Source of the DNA: JAJZOM01 sp046703545
Lineage (GTDB): Archaea > Thermoplasmatota > Thermoplasmata > Thermoplasmatales > Thermoplasmataceae
Length of the DNA stretch: 64,000 bases
Direction: 5' to 3'
Assembly: GCA_046703545.1 (NCBI GenBank)
Contig: JBJKSX010000013.1
Location: forward strand, 1-64,000
This document shows positions 60,806 to 64,000 of this stretch, piece by piece. The position numbers and the translations under genes are program-made. Each line of letters starts with the position of its first letter. Positions within the stretch are counted from its first letter, which is position 1. The notes beneath the pieces were generated by a model, which was not told the origin of the DNA, searched no databases, and saw nothing but the letters and a program-made list of their open reading frames with translations.

Positions 60806-61261
60806 TTATGATATTTTAGATTCGATCATGTCGTGATACAGTGTATCCGCCTTGTTGTATATGGCCTTCTTTTCTTCTGAGATGCCCCTTATGAATTCCT
60901 TCACTCCAGGATCCTCAAATTCCTTGGAGATGTTCAAAAACTCGGCCATTGAATCCGATTCTGTTTTGGCAAGGTACAGGAGAACACTCTGAAGGCTGCT
61001 GACATCGACCTCGCCCTCTGATTCAAGGTGGTCGGTTGCGGAAAGTTCCAGGGGAGCGTCTCGTTCATCCACGCCTGACTCAACCTCCCTCTTCCCATAT
61101 GATTTCAGCTTGCAGAGCAAATCATTGTGGCTGTCCAGGAATGGCTTGATGAAGTACCGTATGTTGGACTGGACAGTTTCTCCGAGGAGATCCCTGTATG
61201 TGTTACGGATCCTCTCCTCGTGCTCGATCAGTGATGCAAGAGGATGTGTGATCTCTGACAT
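60806..61261 (-). CDS. Helical hypothetical protein upstream of DTD2
   Basis: A 151-residue, mostly helical acidic protein (IEHEERIRNTYRDLLGE; VLLYLAKTESDSMAEFLN; IRGISEEKKAIYNKADTL). No membrane segment or known motif. The open frame continues to 61645, but that part is read backward through the transporter gene and has no coding character. AATATTATTAC (61288-61297) lies about 30 bases before the ATG at 61261, which I take as the start. Function unknown; co-transcribed with dtdA. Confidence 0.62.
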   Translation of the reverse strand: MSEITHPLASLIEHEERIRNTYRDLLGETVQSNIRYFIKPFLDSHNDLLCKLKSYGKREVESGVDERDAPLELSATDHLESEGEVDVSSLQSVLLYLAKTESDSMAEFLNISKEFEDPGVKEFIRGISEEKKAIYNKADTLYHDMIESKIS

Positions 61262-61311
61262 GATGTATTCTACATGAGAATCGATGTGTAATAATATTGC
61301 CATATGGGTAC

Positions 61312-62208
61312 TCAGGAACCCTTTGCCGGCTTTTTCCTTGTGGAAGCAGCAACAGCAGCCAGCAGAAGTGCGCCTCCTGCAACGGTGAACCAGGAAATGG
61401 CCTCTCCAAGCAGGATGACCCCTCCGGTCACGCCCACCAGCGGCACCAGGTACAGCTGTATGGAAAGCCTGGAAACTGTGCCCCTGTTCACAAGGGTGTA
61501 GAAAAGCATGTAGCCCGCTACAGTGCTGAGGATTGAGAGGTAGAGCATGGCAAGCCACCCGTTGAGCGGGAGGGCTGACACCTGCATGAAGAAGCTTCTT
61601 GAAAGCAGAGGCAGCAGCATGACCGTGCCCGCCAGCCCCGCCCATATGGTGATGGGCCTGGCGCCGTATTTCTGCACCAGTGGCTTGGAGAACACAGCAA
61701 AGACGGAGAAGGAAGCCGCTGTGCCCACGGCCTCAAGTATGCCTGCCAGTGAGCTGCTTCCATTCATTATGTCACTGCCCATTGCCAGGACAATGCTCCC
61801 GGAAAATGCCAGCGCCACTGCAGCTATAATCTGCCTTCCATGCCTCTCCCCCAGAAAGATCCATGAGAGCAACAGGATGAAGACGGGGCCAAGTGCGACC
61901 AGAAGCACAGCCATGCCCGCGGATATGGTGCTCTCAGACGCATTGAGGGTGAGATGGTAACTCACCACATTGGCGAATGAAACAAGAAGAAACCTTGGGA
62001 TGTCCTTCCGTTCAAACTTCTGCGCCATCCTACCCATGAAGGGGGCAAGCACCAGGAACCCTGCACTGGCAATGATCCACCTGAGTATGGCCATGTTGAC
62101 AAAAGAAAGAAGCGGCTCAAGTTCCTTGATTGCAACAAAAGCCATGCCCCAGATCACACTGAGTGCCACCAGCGGCCCATAGAGCCTGGCAATCCTTCCT
62201 GCTTCCAA
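61312..62208 (-). CDS. EamA/DMT-family transporter
   Basis: A 298-residue protein with ten hydrophobic segments in two EamA repeats (the first near GPLVALSVIWGMAFVAIK, the second near VQKYGARPITIWAGLAGT). The family exports amino acids, nucleotides or drugs; the substrate is not known. AAGGGGA six bases before the TTG at 62208 confirms this start. It follows the ada gene by 20 bases, so the two may be in one operon. Confidence 0.85.
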   Translation of the reverse strand: MEAGRIARLYGPLVALSVIWGMAFVAIKELEPLLSFVNMAILRWIIASAGFLVLAPFMGRMAQKFERKDIPRFLLVSFANVVSYHLTLNASESTISAGMAVLLVALGPVFILLLSWIFLGERHGRQIIAAVALAFSGSIVLAMGSDIMNGSSSLAGILEAVGTAASFSVFAVFSKPLVQKYGARPITIWAGLAGTVMLLPLLSRSFFMQVSALPLNGWLAMLYLSILSTVAGYMLFYTLVNRGTVSRLSIQLYLVPLVGVTGGVILLGEAISWFTVAGGALLLAAVAASTRKKPAKGS

Positions 62209-62228
62209 TTGATTTCCCCTTTCTCCTT

Positions 62229-63305
62229 CTACTTCCCTCTGGAATTCCTCTTCTCCAGTTCAAGCAAGTATCTCTTCCTCTCAACCCCCAGTCCGTAGCC
62301 TCCCATGTTTCCATCACTCCTCACTACCCTGTGGCAGGGCACAATGAGCGGAACATGGTTGGAGGCACAGGCGTTTGCCACTGCCCTGAAGGCCCTTGGT
62401 TTTCCCACCATGTTGGCAACCTCGTTGTATGTTCTGGTCTCCCCGTATGGAATAGAGCGCAACGCTGACCAGACCCTCAACTGAAAATCCGTGCCCCTCA
62501 AATCCACCGGAAGGTTCACTTCTCGTCCCTCAAAATACTCCCTGACGGAATTCATTCTTGGCCTGACCTCCTCTGATCTCTCTATGACAGCCTTTGGGAA
62601 TTCCATGTGCAGTGAGTTCACAAGCACTTCTTCACTGTCTCCTATGCTGAGTGCGCAGATCCCTCTGCTGGTTTCAGCCACTATTATTGAACCCAGAATG
62701 CATTTGCCTGTCAGATACCTGATCATGGTATTTGTTCCGCCTTTCCTGTAGTCTGAAGGGTTCATTCCGAGCTTTGAGGAACCTGAATCATAAAGCCAGC
62801 TCTGGGAATTGTACCCTGATTTGTACACCGCTCCCGGAAGTGGCTCCCCCTTTCTCAGGTTATTCTTCAGGGCAATTATCCTGCACTCCTCAACATATTT
62901 CCTGGGTGATATGCCCATTATTTTCTTGAAGACCTTCTGTATGGTGTATCGGTTCACCTTGAATTTCATCTCGAGGTCCATCAGGGAATTGCCTTCTGTG
63001 GGATTCTGCCTTATGTAGTTGCATACTTCCTCCACCAGGCGCATTTTCACCATTATGCCGGGGTCTTCCATCGGCCTGCATGAGGGGCACGGGGAGTATC
63101 CCGCATCAACCGCATCCATCACCTTCCTGAATATCTCGATCTCACCGCTGCCCCTTGAAAATTCTCCGCATGATGGCCTGCAGAAAATAAGGTCGGATAC
63201 ACGGCCGAACACAAACATGCCGTCGAAATTACTGTCCATGTTCTCCACAGCGTGGTACAGTGAAGCCAGGGGCTGCGTTTCGATGTTGCTGTGATCTTCA
63301 GGCAT
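62229..63305 (-). CDS. ada: Full-length Ada-type alkylation repair protein
   Basis: A 358-residue protein with the three parts of bacterial Ada. Residues 1-80 have the Zn-Cys4 methylphosphotriester site (C42, C46, C73, C76 in FCRPSC and CPSCRP, the E. coli spacing). Residues about 90-190 form an AraC-type HTH (DLEMKFKVNRYTIQKVFKK; MGISPRKYVEE). The rest is the O6-alkylguanine transferase with the PCHRVV active site. Such a full Ada is rare in archaea, where a lone Ogt is common. It starts with ATG at 63305, since GAGGAAGG lies nine bases upstream. It probably controls its own unit with the DMT exporter. Confidence 0.92.
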   Translation of the reverse strand: MPEDHSNIETQPLASLYHAVENMDSNFDGMFVFGRVSDLIFCRPSCGEFSRGSGEIEIFRKVMDAVDAGYSPCPSCRPMEDPGIMVKMRLVEEVCNYIRQNPTEGNSLMDLEMKFKVNRYTIQKVFKKIMGISPRKYVEECRIIALKNNLRKGEPLPGAVYKSGYNSQSWLYDSGSSKLGMNPSDYRKGGTNTMIRYLTGKCILGSIIVAETSRGICALSIGDSEEVLVNSLHMEFPKAVIERSEEVRPRMNSVREYFEGREVNLPVDLRGTDFQLRVWSALRSIPYGETRTYNEVANMVGKPRAFRAVANACASNHVPLIVPCHRVVRSDGNMGGYGLGVERKRYLLELEKRNSRGK

Positions 63306-63431
63306 GTTGTCCAACCTTCCTCTTACCCACCAGTTTCAGGAGTGTAAAAGATATTTTGTCGGATTCTTGGCAAAGCCGTCATGGCTGCCCATTCTGGCTG
63401 AGAGTTTCAAACGGCTGCTGTAAGCAAATTG

Positions 63432-63439
63432 TTTTAATG
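63432..63439 (+). promoter_or_regulatory. TATA-like element of valS
   Basis: TTTTAATG lies about 26 bases before the second ATG (63461) but overlaps the first ATG (63437), so it favours 63461 as the start. Confidence 0.35.
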
Positions 63440-63460
63440 GCTGTAAAATTTACCAATGAA

Positions 63461-64000
63461 ATGGTCCTCGACATACCGGCAATCGAAGAGAAGTGGAAAG
63501 AGTACTGGGAAGAAAATGATATTTACCGGTATGACGCCAAAGTGCGTGAACGCTCCCAATGGTTTGCAATCGACACTCCTCCGCCCACAATATCCGGCAA
63601 GATGCATATGGGCCACGCATTTTCCTACCCCCACCAGGACTTCATAGCAAGGTACAAGAGAATGAGGGGCTACCAGGTCTACTACCCCTGGGGCTTTGAC
63701 GACAACGGCCTTCCCACAGAAAGGTACACCGAGAAGAAGCTTGGCATAAAGGGTGAAAGGACAGAGCTGAGAGAATTCATACGGTTATGCAGGGAAGAAA
63801 GTGAAAAGGCCGAGGAGGAACTTCTTCAGAACTGGAGGAACCTGGGTTTCAGTGCGGATTTCAATAATCCCATCCGGACATCCTCGGAGGAATCCAGGCG
63901 CATTTCCCAGCTGATGTTTCTTGATCTTGTGAAGAAGGAAAGGGTCTACTGGGAAGAAGCCCCAACAGTCAGGTGCCCCACCTGCGGAACGGCAATTTCT
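63461..64000 (+). CDS. valS: Valyl-tRNA synthetase, N-terminal part (cut by window edge)
   Basis: Charges tRNA-Val. The visible 180 codons hold the N-terminal helix (IEEKWKEYWEEN), the substrate site (FAIDTPPPTISGKMHMGHA, in which GKMHMGHA is the HIGH motif), YYPWGFDDNGLPTERYTEKK and the zinc-like VRCPTCGTAIS near the edge. An ATG at 63437 extends it by eight codons. The gene runs off the window, so the KMSKS motif and anticodon domain are not seen. Confidence 0.93.
   Translation, partial: MVLDIPAIEEKWKEYWEENDIYRYDAKVRERSQWFAIDTPPPTISGKMHMGHAFSYPHQDFIARYKRMRGYQVYYPWGFDDNGLPTERYTEKKLGIKGERTELREFIRLCREESEKAEEELLQNWRNLGFSADFNNPIRTSSEESRRISQLMFLDLVKKERVYWEEAPTVRCPTCGTAIS

Noticed and set aside
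61262..61645. N-terminal extension of the helical protein frame (to 279 codons)
   Set aside because: This part is an antisense shadow of the DMT transporter and has no helical or domain character; the 61261 ATG has a TATA-like element at the right distance.
1..64000. CRISPR arrays, insertion sequences, rRNA and tRNA genes
   Set aside because: No regularly spaced direct repeats, transposase motifs, rRNA-like or tRNA-like sequences were found by eye; a covariance-model search would be needed to exclude small RNAs.

Overview
This is a gene-dense stretch of an archaeal chromosome. The family set (PolD large subunit, aIF6, L31e, L39e, S19e, PDCD5, CDP-archaeol synthase, Nob1, Tsr3, GEK1-type D-aminoacyl-tRNA deacylase, Pth2, archaeal Ogg2) marks a euryarchaeal-type archaeon. 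A fused electron-transfer flavoprotein, a membrane-anchored sedolisin protease, a membrane ferritin of the MbfA type, many MFS carriers and acetate-activating enzymes point to an acidophilic, heterotrophic member of the Thermoplasmata (Thermoplasmatales-like). I cannot name the species. Base composition is near 50% GC, with AT-rich promoters. In many genes a TATA-like element lies about 23-33 bases before the best start codon, so leaderless transcripts are probably common. I used this spacing to choose several starts.

Layout. 0-6 kb: a cut-off membrane protein, an MscS channel, a K+ channel with an RCK domain, an MFS carrier, a sugar-1-phosphate nucleotidyltransferase and a COG1340-like coiled-coil protein. 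6-13.4 kb: a CobD/CbiB-like membrane enzyme, PyrF, FtsZ, a drug-type MFS carrier, PyrE, then the S19e-PDCD5-L39e-L31e-aIF6 translation operon. 13.4-25.3 kb: an ABC-2 exporter, a membrane ferritin, a Holliday junction resolvase, a class V aminotransferase, an acyl-CoA synthetase with a metallo-beta-lactamase-fold hydrolase, an AbrB/PhoU regulator with a palindromic promoter, and an HTH-CBS regulator overlapping CarS and Pth2. 25.3-38.2 kb: an acetate carrier and acetyl-CoA synthetase, MFS, a surface protein, Tmk, MetAP, a Rieske protein, fused EtfBA, an orphan DNA methyltransferase, a cyclase, Nob1 and citrate synthase. 38.3-48.4 kb: a large sedolisin, a degenerate acyl-CoA ligase paralogue, Ogg2 and Nnr, the Ni-superoxide dismutase / SodX-like protease / NiCoT nickel importer group, a small zinc ribbon protein and a GPN-loop GTPase. 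48.4-54 kb: the PyrG - SCP2-like - PolD large subunit - GPN operon, joined by 4-base overlaps, then a 539-base gene-free AT-rich stretch. 54-64 kb: a small ORF and a zinc ribbon, a CPA2 antiporter, Tsr3, a three-gene overlapping operon of unknown pathway (threonine-synthase-like, DUF1611, PP-loop), DTD2, a helical protein, a DMT exporter, a full-length Ada and the 5' end of ValS.

Functional themes. Acetate is imported and activated, and citrate synthase can feed acetyl-CoA to the TCA cycle. Oxidative and metal stress is met by Ni-SOD with its own protease and nickel carrier, the membrane ferritin, Ogg2 and Ada. The best candidates for something undescribed are the PLP enzyme - DUF1611 - PP-loop operon next to a D-aminoacyl-tRNA deacylase, and the compact archaeal Ni-SOD maturation and supply group. 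I see no tRNA, rRNA, CRISPR array, insertion sequence or intein.
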